Source: Hyphomicrobiales bacterium
GTDB taxonomy: Bacteria; Pseudomonadota; Alphaproteobacteria; Rhizobiales; Rhizobiaceae
DNA length: 64,000 bases
Direction of reading: 5' to 3'
NCBI GenBank assembly: GCA_900470965.1
Contig: UCCS01000024.1
Location: 1 to 64,000 of the forward strand
Within the stretch, counting starts at the first letter, position 1, and each line of letters opens with the position of its first letter. A program made the translations under genes and the position numbers. Below, one piece after another: positions 17,454 to 26,332 of this stretch. Under the pieces are notes generated by a model that had not been told where the DNA came from, searched no databases, and was given only the letters and a program-made list of their open reading frames with translations.

Positions 17454-18209
17454 ATGACTGAATCATTCGACCCGCGCGCACTGGCCGCCAAACTCTACAG
17501 CCTGCGCCAGGCCGGAAAGCAGGAGCCGACGAGCGCCTTTCCGCTGCCGAGCGACCTGCACAAGGCTATGGAAGCGCAAAACTTCCTGAAGGCCGAAGAA
17601 GAGGTCGCGAGCAACGCCTGGAAGGTCACGGCCTCGCCCGAGGGCCAGCCGGTCACCGCACCTCTCCATCCCTATGCCGAAGCCGTATCGGGTGCGACCA
17701 TTGCCTGGTATCCGGGCCTGAAATTCGAAACCGAAATCGCCGTGCGCTTCGGCAAGGATCTACCCTATCGCAAGGGTGCTCCATACAGCCGCGCCGAAGT
17801 TCTGGACGCGATTTCCACTGCCTATCTCGGCGCCGAGCTGCTCGTCAGCGCGGTAAAAGAAAGCGGCAGCGTGTCCTTCCTCCTCTTCCTAGCAGACCGC
17901 CTCGGCAATAGCGGCTACGTGCTCGGACCCTCCGTTGCAAAGAGCTTCATCGATATCGCCGCAAGCACGCCGTTGAAGGTCACGCAGGACAGCAAGACGA
18001 TCTATGATGGTCTTGCCAAACATCCGAAGGGCGACGTCGTGACCTGGCTGGTCGACTATGCCAACGACCCGCTGCGCCCGGAAGATTCCCTGAAATCCGG
18101 CGCACTCATCACGACCGGCACGCTCAGCGGCGCCGTCGAACTCACCGAACCCGGCGAGATCGACATACGCTTTGGCGACAGCGCACGACTGACCTTCTCC
18201 GTCATCTGA
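17454..18209 (+). CDS. Fumarylacetoacetase-fold hydratase (2-keto-4-pentenoate hydratase-like)
   Basis: This 251-aa protein resembles the MhpD/FAH family. It has the N-terminal helical part LAAKLYSLRQAGKQEPTSAF, the core FETEIAVRFGKDLPYR with a metal-binding acidic pair, and LRPEDSLKSGALITTGTLSG near the end. It probably hydrates or cleaves a 2-keto acid in the cytoplasm. ATG 17454 has GGAGGAAA upstream. It lies 78 bases after rhaK, so it may be a separate unit; a link to rhamnose breakdown products is possible but unproven. The precise reaction cannot be assigned. Confidence 0.75.
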   Translation: MTESFDPRALAAKLYSLRQAGKQEPTSAFPLPSDLHKAMEAQNFLKAEEEVASNAWKVTASPEGQPVTAPLHPYAEAVSGATIAWYPGLKFETEIAVRFGKDLPYRKGAPYSRAEVLDAISTAYLGAELLVSAVKESGSVSFLLFLADRLGNSGYVLGPSVAKSFIDIAASTPLKVTQDSKTIYDGLAKHPKGDVVTWLVDYANDPLRPEDSLKSGALITTGTLSGAVELTEPGEIDIRFGDSARLTFSVI

Positions 18210-18265
18210 TTCCGGCATTTCTGCCCGCATAAACTGGGTGATTGTCATCCCGCTCCGCCTCCTGT

Positions 18266-18304
18266 ATTAAACTTGAGTATATAACGAAGGTTTATTTCGG
18301 CCAT
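18266..18304 (+). promoter_or_regulatory. Shared upstream box before the AraC regulator gene
   Basis: ATTAAACTTGAGT is followed by GGCCAT starting 33 bases after the box begins. The same arrangement with identical spacing lies before the TonB receptor gene at 19296-19334 (24 of 39 positions agree). It suggests that one regulator, perhaps the AraC protein, controls both genes. Confidence 0.5.
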
Positions 18305-18320
18305 TGGGCCGGAGGCGGAA

Positions 18321-19211
18321 GTGGAAATGACGTTTCAACCGCGCATGCAAAACAGAATTCACGGCTTTTCCGTCACCAAAGGCGTCAATCGCCGGGTGTG
18401 GAACGGCATAGTGGCGGATGTCTGGGATGTGGACTGCGCTCCCCATTCCGGTGGCTATTACGTATCGCGCGACCCGCGGCTTTTCATCCTCCTTGAAAAG
18501 CGCGGGCCGGGCAATTCGCGGGTAAAGCTCTCGCCGCGCGCCCACGGCACCGTGCAGGACACCGAAAAGCGGCCGATCTCCTATGTGCCGGCCGATATGG
18601 AAGTCTGGGCCGATCTGGTGGATGTGCATTCGCTGCGCCATCTCGACATCCATTTCGATGTCGAGACCATCAGCCGTAGGCTCGGCGACGATCTCGATCC
18701 GCAACGTCTCGCCAATGCCCAGCTCCTGTTTTCCGACGAGCGCCTTTTGTCGCTCGCCCAGTTGATTGCCGCCGAATGCATTAATCCGCAACCGCTGCAT
18801 GATCTCTACGGCGACGGCCTGTCGCTCTCCCTCATCATCGATGTGCTGAAGCTTACCAAGGTGCAGCCGCGCAAGCGCAGCAAGCTTGCCGGCTGGCAAT
18901 TGCGCCGCGCCACCGATTTCATCGAGGAAAATTGCCTGCGCAATATCCGCCTGGAAGAGCTGGCATCCGTCACCGGTCTGTCGCAATCGCATTTCAGCCA
19001 CGCCTTCAAGGCATCGACCGGCGTTGCACCCCATCAATATCAGACCAATGTCCGCCTCGACCGCGCAAAACACCTGCTGGTGCGCGGTGAATACCCCCTG
19101 ACAACCATCGCTGTGGAAACCGGCTTTGCCGATCAGGCCCATTTCACCCGTGTCTTCCGCAAGAATTTGGGAACCACGCCGGCGAACTGGAAAAAGGCGC
19201 AGATTGCGTAA
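18321..19211 (+). CDS. AraC-family transcriptional regulator, probably of the siderophore genes
   Basis: This protein of about 296 aa ends in a two-part AraC HTH domain (about residues 190-296: RATDFIEENCLRNIRLEELA, SQSHFSHAFKASTGVAPHQY, then TTIAVETGFADQAHFTRVFR). The N-terminal half shows no clear cupin motifs; it may bind a ligand such as a siderophore. It has GGAGG five bases before GTG 18321; ATG 18327 is a near alternative. It sits directly upstream of the TonB receptor gene, and both share an upstream box, so it probably activates siderophore uptake. Confidence 0.88.
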   Translation: MEMTFQPRMQNRIHGFSVTKGVNRRVWNGIVADVWDVDCAPHSGGYYVSRDPRLFILLEKRGPGNSRVKLSPRAHGTVQDTEKRPISYVPADMEVWADLVDVHSLRHLDIHFDVETISRRLGDDLDPQRLANAQLLFSDERLLSLAQLIAAECINPQPLHDLYGDGLSLSLIIDVLKLTKVQPRKRSKLAGWQLRRATDFIEENCLRNIRLEELASVTGLSQSHFSHAFKASTGVAPHQYQTNVRLDRAKHLLVRGEYPLTTIAVETGFADQAHFTRVFRKNLGTTPANWKKAQIA

Positions 19212-19295
19212 TTGCAACACATCCGGGCTTTTGCGTGCAGCGCGGAAAATTGCCCAAGAACGTTCAATTTCCACCCGATCGCGACAATCCGCCCG

Positions 19296-19334
19296 ATTAA
19301 ATTTGAGTTAAACACTCGACTTATTCAAGGCCAT
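19296..19334 (+). promoter_or_regulatory. Shared upstream box before the TonB receptor gene
   Basis: ATTAAATTTGAGT followed by GGCCAT at the same 33-base offset as the box at 18266-18304. It also contains TTGAGT-taaac-ACTCGA, an imperfect palindrome, and TGA-N9-TCG, one base off the IRO-type pattern TGA-N9-TCA known for RirA. Regulation by the AraC protein or by RirA is inferred. Confidence 0.5.
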
Positions 19335-19373
19335 ACCGCGGCAGGAAAAGCCGCGGCACGAGTGGGGTAATCT

Positions 19374-21548
19374 ATGCGAGCGCAGACCAAGGGGCTCACC
19401 TTCAGGGCATATCTACTGGCAGGAACGGCTGTCACCAGCATCATGGCGGCATCCTCCGCTCTTGGTCAGGACGCCAGCCCGACGCAACTGGCGCCGATCG
19501 TCCTCCAGGGCGGCAGCGATAGCGCCACCGCTCCTGTCAAAGGCTATGTCGCGAAGAATTCGTCTGCCGCCTCCAAGAGCGATACGCCGGTCAACGAAAT
19601 TCCGCAGTCGGTCTCCGTCATCGGCAAGCAGGAAATGGACGATCGCGGCATCACCAACAAGGTCGATGAAGCACTGCTCTATACGCCCGGCGTCATCGCC
19701 CAGCCCTATGGCAACGACCCCGATACCGACTGGTTCTACATTCGCGGCTTCAACGCCACACAGACCGGCCTCTTCTTCGACAACCTCACCCTCTTCAGCT
19801 ACGGCTTCGGCGGCTTCCAGATCGATCCCTTCATGCTGGAGCGTGTCGATGTTCTAAAAGGCCCCGCCTCGGTTCTCTATGGCGGCGCCAACCCGGGCGG
19901 CATCATCAATCTCGTGCGCAAGCGCCCGCTCGACGAGCCGCTCTATTACACCGATATCGGCATCAACAGTAATGGCAACGCCTTTACGGGATTTGACATC
20001 TCCGACAAGGTCGGCTCTAGCGATACGATGACCTACCGCATCACCGGCAAGGTTGCAGGCGGCGATAATTATTCGGATTTCTCGCATGATTTCCGTGGCT
20101 TCATTATGCCGCAACTGGAAATCGCGCCTGATGATGCGACACGCTTCACGGTCTGGGGCTATCTCGGCGGCCTCGACCAGGTCCATACCGGCAACGGCTT
20201 CTTCCCCTATGTCGGTACGGTCAAGGACGCACCCTTCGGCAAGATCCCACGCGATGCCTTCTATGGCGAACCCGACATCGACGACGGCAGCTATGTCCAG
20301 AAGATGATCGGTTATGAGTTCCAGCACGAGTTCGACAACGGCATCAAGTTCTCGCAGAACCTGCGTTACGGCCGCCTCGACAAGCACGAGATCGGTCCAT
20401 ACCTCAACGGCTGGGTTGGCGGCGTGCCGACTGGCCCAGACTATCTGCTTGGCCGCATCGGTTTCGAAGGCCGTTCCGGCGTCGATTCCTTCGGCATAGA
20501 CAACCGGCTGGAAGGCGAAGCCGAATTTGGCGGCGCTACGCACAACATGCTCGTCGGCCTCGATTACAAATATTACAACCTCGATAATCTGCAGAAATGG
20601 CCGACATGGCCGATCTCTGCAACACCGATCAGCGCCACCGATCCGATCTACGGCCTGCCGCAGCCCGCCAACAGCACACAGATCGACCAGGTCGTCACGC
20701 AAAGGCAGCTCGGCATCTATGGGCAGGACCAGATCCACTTCGGCGACGGCTGGTTGCTGACGCTCAACGGCCGCTATGACTATGTCGACACCGATTCCGA
20801 TGCGATCGTCGGAACGACCTACAATTCCGACGACAGTGCCGTCAGCGGACGTGTCGGCCTGGCCTACGAATTCGACAACGGCCTGACGCCTTATGTCAGC
20901 GCCGCGACCTTCTTCAATCCGTTGATCGGCACAGGCGTATCCGGTGCGCTGAAGCCAGAGGAAGGCCAGCAGTTCGAAGGCGGCATCAAGTATGATCCGA
21001 CCTTCATCGACGGCACGCTCACGGCCTCGGTCTTCCACATCACCAAGCGCAACAACACGGTCACCAACCCTGCGACCTTTGCCCAGAGCCAACTTGGCGA
21101 AGTCGTTTCGCGCGGTGCCGAACTGGAAGGCAAGGTCAACCTCACCGACAACTGGAAGGTCCTCGCTTCGCTTGCCTATACAGATATGGAAGTGACGGAA
21201 AACGACGCCAATCCCACTCTTGTCGGCAAGTCGCCCTATATCGTGCCGAAGGTGACCGCCTCGCTCTGGGTCGACTACACGGTCACGACAGGCGCCATGG
21301 AAGGCCTGAGCTTCGGTGCGGGCGTCCGTCACCAGGGAACGTCCTGGGCTGATGAAGCCAATACCGAAAAAGTGCCGGCTGCTACTCTCGTCGATGCGGC
21401 GATCCGCTACGAAAAGGAAAACTGGGGCGCCTCTCTCAACGTCGCCAACCTCTTCGATAAGGAATATGTCGAAAGCTGCGGCGGCCTGACGGTCTGCGGT
21501 TATGGCGACGCGCGCACGGTCACTTTCAAGCTCAGCAAGAAATGGTAA
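19374..21548 (+). CDS. TonB-dependent siderophore receptor (ferrichrome/FhuA type)
   Basis: This 724-aa outer-membrane receptor has a signal peptide to about residue 31 (ending SSALGQ). A plug domain follows, with DTPVNEIPQSVSVIGKQEMD, RGFNATQTGLFFDN and LERVDVLKGPASVLYGGANP. The C-terminal beta-barrel ends in an aromatic residue (KLSKKW). The FhuA/FoxA type imports ferric hydroxamates using TonB energy. The ATPase, binding-protein and permease genes that follow support ferric-siderophore uptake; the exact siderophore is not readable. A GC-rich hairpin follows the gene at 21590-21608. Confidence 0.92.
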   Translation: MRAQTKGLTFRAYLLAGTAVTSIMAASSALGQDASPTQLAPIVLQGGSDSATAPVKGYVAKNSSAASKSDTPVNEIPQSVSVIGKQEMDDRGITNKVDEALLYTPGVIAQPYGNDPDTDWFYIRGFNATQTGLFFDNLTLFSYGFGGFQIDPFMLERVDVLKGPASVLYGGANPGGIINLVRKRPLDEPLYYTDIGINSNGNAFTGFDISDKVGSSDTMTYRITGKVAGGDNYSDFSHDFRGFIMPQLEIAPDDATRFTVWGYLGGLDQVHTGNGFFPYVGTVKDAPFGKIPRDAFYGEPDIDDGSYVQKMIGYEFQHEFDNGIKFSQNLRYGRLDKHEIGPYLNGWVGGVPTGPDYLLGRIGFEGRSGVDSFGIDNRLEGEAEFGGATHNMLVGLDYKYYNLDNLQKWPTWPISATPISATDPIYGLPQPANSTQIDQVVTQRQLGIYGQDQIHFGDGWLLTLNGRYDYVDTDSDAIVGTTYNSDDSAVSGRVGLAYEFDNGLTPYVSAATFFNPLIGTGVSGALKPEEGQQFEGGIKYDPTFIDGTLTASVFHITKRNNTVTNPATFAQSQLGEVVSRGAELEGKVNLTDNWKVLASLAYTDMEVTENDANPTLVGKSPYIVPKVTASLWVDYTVTTGAMEGLSFGAGVRHQGTSWADEANTEKVPAATLVDAAIRYEKENWGASLNVANLFDKEYVESCGGLTVCGYGDARTVTFKLSKKW

Positions 21549-21589
21549 GTTGACAAATAGAGTTTAGTTTTTCAGGAAGCTGCGATAAA

Positions 21590-21608
21590 GGGAGGGCTCG
21601 GCCCTCCC
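21590..21608 (+). promoter_or_regulatory. Strong hairpin between the receptor gene and the ATPase gene
   Basis: GGGAGGGC-tcg-GCCCTCCC is a perfect 8-bp stem with a 3-nt loop, followed by GAACCCTTT. It may act as a partial terminator or message stabiliser, so that the receptor is made in excess over the inner-membrane transporter. Confidence 0.5.
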
Positions 21609-21639
21609 GAACCCTTTGCAGCCAAGCCGGAGTTTCCTC

Positions 21640-22419
21640 GTGTCCACGTCCTTCCTGAGCCTTTCCGGAATAGACTATGCCATCGGCGCCAGAACAATCC
21701 TCAACGGCATCGATCTGACGCTTGAGGCCGGCCGCATCTACGGCCTCGTCGGCCCCAACGGTTCCGGCAAAAGCACACTCCTCAAGACCATCGCCCGGCA
21801 GATTGCCCCGAAGAATGGTTCGATCTCCTTCGACGGCAAGGCGGCGGCTGACTGGGGCAGCCGCGCCTTTGCCCGCCATGTCGCCTATATGCCGCAATTC
21901 ACGCCGGCGACCGACGGCATGACCGTGCGTGAACTCGTGGCGCTCGGCCGTTTTCCCTGGCACGGCACGCTCGGCCGCTTCAGCGCAGCGGATCGCGAGA
22001 TGGTCGAGGAAGCGATCGTCCGCACCGAGCTTGAAGATTTTGCCGACCGCCTGGTCGCCAGCATGTCCGGTGGCGAGCGCCAGCGCGCCTGGATCGCGAT
22101 GATGCTTGCCCAGAACGCCCGCTGCCTGCTGCTCGACGAACCCACGTCGGCGCTAGACCTCGCCCATCAGGCAAGCGTGCTTTCGCTGGTGCAGGAACTC
22201 AGCCACGAGCGCGGGCTCACAGTCATCATCGTGCTGCATGACATCAATCTTGCTGCGCGCTATTGCGACGCGATCATCGCACTCAACCACGGCAAGATCA
22301 CCGCCGAAGGCACGCCCGCCGAGATCATGCAGGCCGACAAACTGCAGTCGATCTTCGGTGTCGGCATGGGTGTCTTCCCGCATCCGGTTCGCAACGAGCC
22401 GGTCAGCTATCTGTTGTAG
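21640..22419 (+). CDS. Siderophore ABC transporter, ATP-binding subunit (FhuC-like)
   Basis: This 259-aa ATPase has Walker A GPNGSGKST (38-46), signature MSGGERQR, Walker B CLLLDEP and the switch histidine in IIVLHDINLAARY. The FecE/FhuC family energises periplasm-to-cytoplasm transport of ferric siderophores. The start is taken as GTG 21640 because GGAG lies seven bases upstream; an in-frame TTG at 21616 is less likely. The gap to the binding-protein gene is three bases. Confidence 0.92.
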   Translation: MSTSFLSLSGIDYAIGARTILNGIDLTLEAGRIYGLVGPNGSGKSTLLKTIARQIAPKNGSISFDGKAAADWGSRAFARHVAYMPQFTPATDGMTVRELVALGRFPWHGTLGRFSAADREMVEEAIVRTELEDFADRLVASMSGGERQRAWIAMMLAQNARCLLLDEPTSALDLAHQASVLSLVQELSHERGLTVIIVLHDINLAARYCDAIIALNHGKITAEGTPAEIMQADKLQSIFGVGMGVFPHPVRNEPVSYLL

Positions 22420-22422
22420 CCC

Positions 22423-23298
22423 ATGGCATTGTTCTTCCGCAGGCAGTTTCTGGCCGGTGCGGCGGCTACGCTGTCGGCCCCCGCGCTCCTGCGGGCGGGT
22501 GACAGCCTGCGCGTCGCGACCCTCGATTGGGCTCTGCTCGAAACCCTGCTAGCGATCGGCGCCAATGTCGTTGCAGGAACGGAGTTGCGGCAGTTCCACG
22601 AGGTGGCGGTGACACCTGTCATTCCCGATGGTGTCGCCGATCTCGGCCTGCGTGGCACGCCGAATTTGGAAGTGCTGCGGTTTGCCCGCCCGGAGCTGAT
22701 CTTCAATTCGAATTTCTATGCCTGGGCGGATGCCCGCATGCAGCCGATCGCGCCTGTTGAAAGTCACGCGATCTACAAGCCGGGCGAAAGCCCTTACGCG
22801 CTTGCCGAACAGGCAACGATCGCGATCGGCGAACGGCTGCAGCTTGCCGCCGCAAGGCAGCTCACGGAAGAGATCTCTGCCAACCTCGACCGCTACAAGA
22901 CGGGTTTTGCGGCAGGCGACGGCCGGCCCGTGATCCCGATCAATCTTGGTGACGCCAGGCATTTCCGCGTCTTCGGCTCTGATAGCATGTTCGGTGAGGT
23001 GCTGAAGCGCGTCGGCCTCACCAATGCCTGGCAGGGCGCGACCAGCTATTCGGCCGCCGCCCCCGTCGGTATCGAAACGCTGGCCTCCATGCCGGATGCC
23101 TGGATCGTGATGATCGCACCGCAGCCGGCCGATGCGCTTGCCACGCTTTCGACCAGCGCCTTCTGGAATGCGCTGCCGGCCGTGCGCGAGAAGCGCGTGC
23201 TGATGCTCGACTCCATCAATCCCTACGGCGCGCTGCCGGCTGCCATGCGCTTTGCCGACCTTTTGCAGGAGAGGCTTGGCCATGCATGGAATGGTTAG
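22423..23298 (+). CDS. Siderophore ABC transporter, binding protein (FhuD-like) with Tat-type signal
   Basis: This 291-aa protein has a helical-backbone (class III) siderophore-binding fold. The N-terminus MALFFRRQFLAGAAATLSAP contains a twin-arginine motif (FRRQFL) followed by a hydrophobic stretch, so export is probably by the Tat route, as for several rhizobial FhuD proteins. Family features are a short N-lobe (ATLDWALLETLLAIGANVVA), one long helix and a C-lobe with FGSDSMFGEVLKRVGLTNAW. It starts three bases after the ATPase gene, and its end overlaps the permease start by 17 bases. Confidence 0.9.
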   Translation: MALFFRRQFLAGAAATLSAPALLRAGDSLRVATLDWALLETLLAIGANVVAGTELRQFHEVAVTPVIPDGVADLGLRGTPNLEVLRFARPELIFNSNFYAWADARMQPIAPVESHAIYKPGESPYALAEQATIAIGERLQLAAARQLTEEISANLDRYKTGFAAGDGRPVIPINLGDARHFRVFGSDSMFGEVLKRVGLTNAWQGATSYSAAAPVGIETLASMPDAWIVMIAPQPADALATLSTSAFWNALPAVREKRVLMLDSINPYGALPAAMRFADLLQERLGHAWNG

Positions 23299-25279
23299 TC
23301 TCGCCCGACCCGACCGCGGTCACGGCATTCCGCTTGCAGCAATCGTGCTTCCGGCTCTTTGCGTCGCTGCCTTCACGCTTCTGATCGCAACGCGCCCGCA
23401 GGTACCCGGCGACACCGCTCAAGCCGTCATGCTCGATGGCGTGCTGCTCTGGAACAGCATCCTGCCCCGCGCCGTGCTGGCGCTGATCGCCGGTGCTGCC
23501 CTCGGCCTTTCCGGTACGCTGCTGCAGCGCGTGCTGCGCAATCCGATCGCCGATGCATCGACGCTCGGCATTGCCTCTGGCGCGGAACTGGCGATGACGG
23601 CTGCCCTCAGCTTCTCGCCGCTGCTGATCGGGTTTTCGCGGGAGGTTGTCGCGTTCGGCGGTGGACTTGGTGCCGTCGCGATCGTGCTGGCGCTCAGCTG
23701 GCGACGCGGGCTCGATCCGGTCACTGTCGCGCTTTCGGGAATGATCGTCAGCATGATTGCCGCTTCCTTGAGCGTCACGCTCATCCTGGCGCGCGGCGAA
23801 TATGCCATGTCGATTTATATCTGGGGTGCCGGTTCGCTCAGCCAGCAGGACTGGACTGGCGTGTTTTCACTCGGGCCGCGCCTCATCCTCGGTTTCGCTG
23901 CCGCCATGCTCCTCGTACGGCCACTTCGCATTCTGGCGCTCGATGACAAGAGCGCCAGGAGCCTCGGCCTCGCGCTGCATTCCGCGCGCTTTGCCATCCT
24001 CGCTCTTGCCGTCTGGCTCGCAGCTTCGGTCACCGCCGAAATAGGCGTCATCGGCTTCCTCGGCCTTGCTGCCCCCGCAATCGCACGGCTCTTCGGCGCA
24101 CGCAGCACCGGGAGCCTGATGATCGCAGCACCACTGACGGGTGCCGGTCTGCTATTCTTCACCGATTGCCTGACACAGATCCTCGGCCCCGGCTTCACCG
24201 ATCTTGCCCCGACCGGTGCCGCAACCGCCCTGCTCGGCGGACCGCTGCTGCTTTTCCTGTTGCCGCGCGTCCATTCCGCCTCGGCCGGCGCCGCGCAGTC
24301 GACTGCGGCCCTCAAGAGGCTATCCAAGCCTTTGGTCACTCTCGCTGGGCTCTCTGCTGCGATCATTTTGCTCTTTATCGTCTTCCTCACCCTCGGCCCA
24401 GCCGATGACGGCTGGCATTTCGCCACCGGTATGCTCTTCACCGATCTGCTGCCCTTCCGCCTACCGCGCACCATCGTTGCGGCCGGAGCCGGCAGTATGC
24501 TCGCAGCAGCCGGTTTCATCATGCAGCGCGTGACCGGTAATCCGATCGCCAGCCCGGAAGTGCTCGGCATCAGCAGCGGCGCCGGCGCGGGGCTGACCAT
24601 CGCGCTTTTCCTCTTCGGCTTCCCTTCCCCCGTCGTCATGCTGCTTGCCATGGCGCTCGGCGCGCTGGCCGCTTTCGGGGCGATGATCGCCATTTCGGCC
24701 CGCGCCCAGTTCTCGCCGGAGCGCATGCTACTTGCCGGCGTCGGCATCGGTGCCTTCGCTATGGCGATCGTCACCATGGTACTCGCGCAGGGTGACATGC
24801 GCGGTTATATCCTGCTCACCTGGCTTTCCGGATCGACCAATCGAGCCGGAACCTTCGAAGCCCGGACGGCGCTAATCGCGCTCATTGTGCTGGTGGCGCC
24901 ATTACCCTTCCTCGGCCGCTGGCTGGCCATGCTGCCGCTCGGCGGCAATTCCAGCCGCGCGCTCGGCCTTCGCGTCGGCACAAGCCGGCTGGCACTGGCG
25001 ACCCTCGCCGCATTGATGACAGCAATCGCCTCCTTCCTTGTCGGGCCACTGAGCCTCACCGGACTTATCGCCCCGCATCTTGCGCGGCTTGCCGGCTTCC
25101 ATCGGCCCACACATCAGCTTGCCGCAAGCGTGCTCTTCGGCGCCGGCGTGCTGTTAACGGCGGACTGGCTCTCGCGCGTCGTAATCTACCCCTATCAGGT
25201 ACCGGTCGGCCTCTTCGCGGCGCTGATCGGCGGGCCCTATCTCATCTGGCTGCTTTCGCGAAAGGACATCAAACAATGA
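23282..25279 (+). CDS. Siderophore ABC transporter, fused double permease (FhuB-like)
   Basis: This 665-aa permease is made of two BtuC-type halves joined in one chain (about 1-330 and 345-665), as in FhuB. Each half has the family signature: GAALGLSGTLLQRVLRNPIA and GSMLAAAGFIMQRVTGNPIA near the second helix, and the EIGVIGFLGLAAPAIARLFG / LVGPLSLTGLIAPHLARLAG coupling helix. It forms the inner-membrane channel alone, without a partner permease. ATG 23282 overlaps the binding-protein gene and has GGAG nine bases upstream; ATG 23291 is possible. It overlaps the next gene by ATGA. Confidence 0.92.
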   Translation: MHGMVSLARPDRGHGIPLAAIVLPALCVAAFTLLIATRPQVPGDTAQAVMLDGVLLWNSILPRAVLALIAGAALGLSGTLLQRVLRNPIADASTLGIASGAELAMTAALSFSPLLIGFSREVVAFGGGLGAVAIVLALSWRRGLDPVTVALSGMIVSMIAASLSVTLILARGEYAMSIYIWGAGSLSQQDWTGVFSLGPRLILGFAAAMLLVRPLRILALDDKSARSLGLALHSARFAILALAVWLAASVTAEIGVIGFLGLAAPAIARLFGARSTGSLMIAAPLTGAGLLFFTDCLTQILGPGFTDLAPTGAATALLGGPLLLFLLPRVHSASAGAAQSTAALKRLSKPLVTLAGLSAAIILLFIVFLTLGPADDGWHFATGMLFTDLLPFRLPRTIVAAGAGSMLAAAGFIMQRVTGNPIASPEVLGISSGAGAGLTIALFLFGFPSPVVMLLAMALGALAAFGAMIAISARAQFSPERMLLAGVGIGAFAMAIVTMVLAQGDMRGYILLTWLSGSTNRAGTFEARTALIALIVLVAPLPFLGRWLAMLPLGGNSSRALGLRVGTSRLALATLAALMTAIASFLVGPLSLTGLIAPHLARLAGFHRPTHQLAASVLFGAGVLLTADWLSRVVIYPYQVPVGLFAALIGGPYLIWLLSRKDIKQ

Positions 25280-26325
25280 TGGCTGAACGTTTCACTGCAT
25301 TCGGCGTCGCAATCGCCGTCGATCCCGGCCGAATGCTCGACGAGCTTTGCTCGCATTTCGTCGAACACAGCACCGTCAAACGCGACGGCGATCTGGTGAC
25401 GCTGGAGATGACGATCGGCAAGGCGGACATCCGCCACGACGGCCCGGAGCTTGCAATCGAACTCTCCTGCAAGAGTGCCCGGGCGCTGCAGAATGTCCGC
25501 TCGGTGCTTGCCGAGCATCTCTTCCAATTCGCGGGAGAAGAGACTCTGGAGCTCACATGGTCGGACGCGCCAAAAGCGGACCGCCTGCCGGACCTGCGCG
25601 AGATCCGCGTGGTCAGCGCCCGCAACATCAGCCCGCATATGCGTCGGGTGACTGTCGCTTGCGACGATGCCAAGCATTTCGCTCACGGCGGATTGCATTT
25701 CCGTCTGCTCATTCCGCCGAAGGGTCGCACGCCCGTCTGGCCGAAACTGCGCTCGGACGGCCGCATCGAATGGGCAAAGAGCGAGGATGCGCTGACCGTG
25801 CGCATCTACACATTCCGCAGCATCGATCTGGAGCGCGGCGAAATCGATATCGATTTCGTGCTGCATGAAGGGGAAAACATGCCCGGCGCCGAATGGGCGT
25901 TGAATGCCAACCCCGGTGACATTGCCGGCGCGCTCGGCCCGGGCGGCGGCGGTGTGCCGGAAGCCACATCAATGATCCTTGCCGGCGATGAAACGGCATT
26001 GCCCGCCATCTCGCGCATTGCCGCGGAAGTTCCGGCTGGAACGCAGTTGCGGATTTTCCTCGAAGTCGATGGTCGCTCGGAAGAGCTTCCGCTGCCGTCA
26101 GCCGGCACCGTTAATCTCACATGGATGCATCGCAACGGCGCGCCCGCCGGCACGATGGGTCTGATCGAGGGCGCCATCAAGGATGCGCTGGCGGACGCCA
26201 ATGCCGACACCTTCGTCTGGGCCGGCTGCGAAAGATCCGAGGCCAAGCGTATCCGCGATTTCCTCAAGACCGAACGTGGCTACGACCGCCACAAGATGAG
26301 CATCGGCGCTTACTGGGAGCGGTAA
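25276..26325 (+). CDS. Siderophore-interacting protein with N-terminal DUF2218 domain
   Basis: This 349-aa cytoplasmic flavoprotein joins an N-terminal DUF2218 domain (about 1-95) to a SIP/ViuB-type ferric-siderophore reductase. The FAD segment has LTVRIYTFRS and the GDIAGALGPGG loop. The NAD(P) part has LAGDETALPAI, WAGCERSEAKRIRDFLKTER and a terminal GAYWER close to the usual GYWR. It likely reduces the imported ferric siderophore to release iron. Its start overlaps the permease gene by ATGA, so it is the last gene of the uptake operon. It converges on the dehydrogenase gene at 26333. Confidence 0.9.
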   Translation: MMAERFTAFGVAIAVDPGRMLDELCSHFVEHSTVKRDGDLVTLEMTIGKADIRHDGPELAIELSCKSARALQNVRSVLAEHLFQFAGEETLELTWSDAPKADRLPDLREIRVVSARNISPHMRRVTVACDDAKHFAHGGLHFRLLIPPKGRTPVWPKLRSDGRIEWAKSEDALTVRIYTFRSIDLERGEIDIDFVLHEGENMPGAEWALNANPGDIAGALGPGGGGVPEATSMILAGDETALPAISRIAAEVPAGTQLRIFLEVDGRSEELPLPSAGTVNLTWMHRNGAPAGTMGLIEGAIKDALADANADTFVWAGCERSEAKRIRDFLKTERGYDRHKMSIGAYWER

Positions 26326-26332
26326 ATCCGCC

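Noticed and set aside
19854..21332. Long 492-codon open frame on the minus strand
   Set aside because: It is antisense to the TonB receptor gene, whose product has clear family motifs; the antisense product has none. High GC makes such shadows common.
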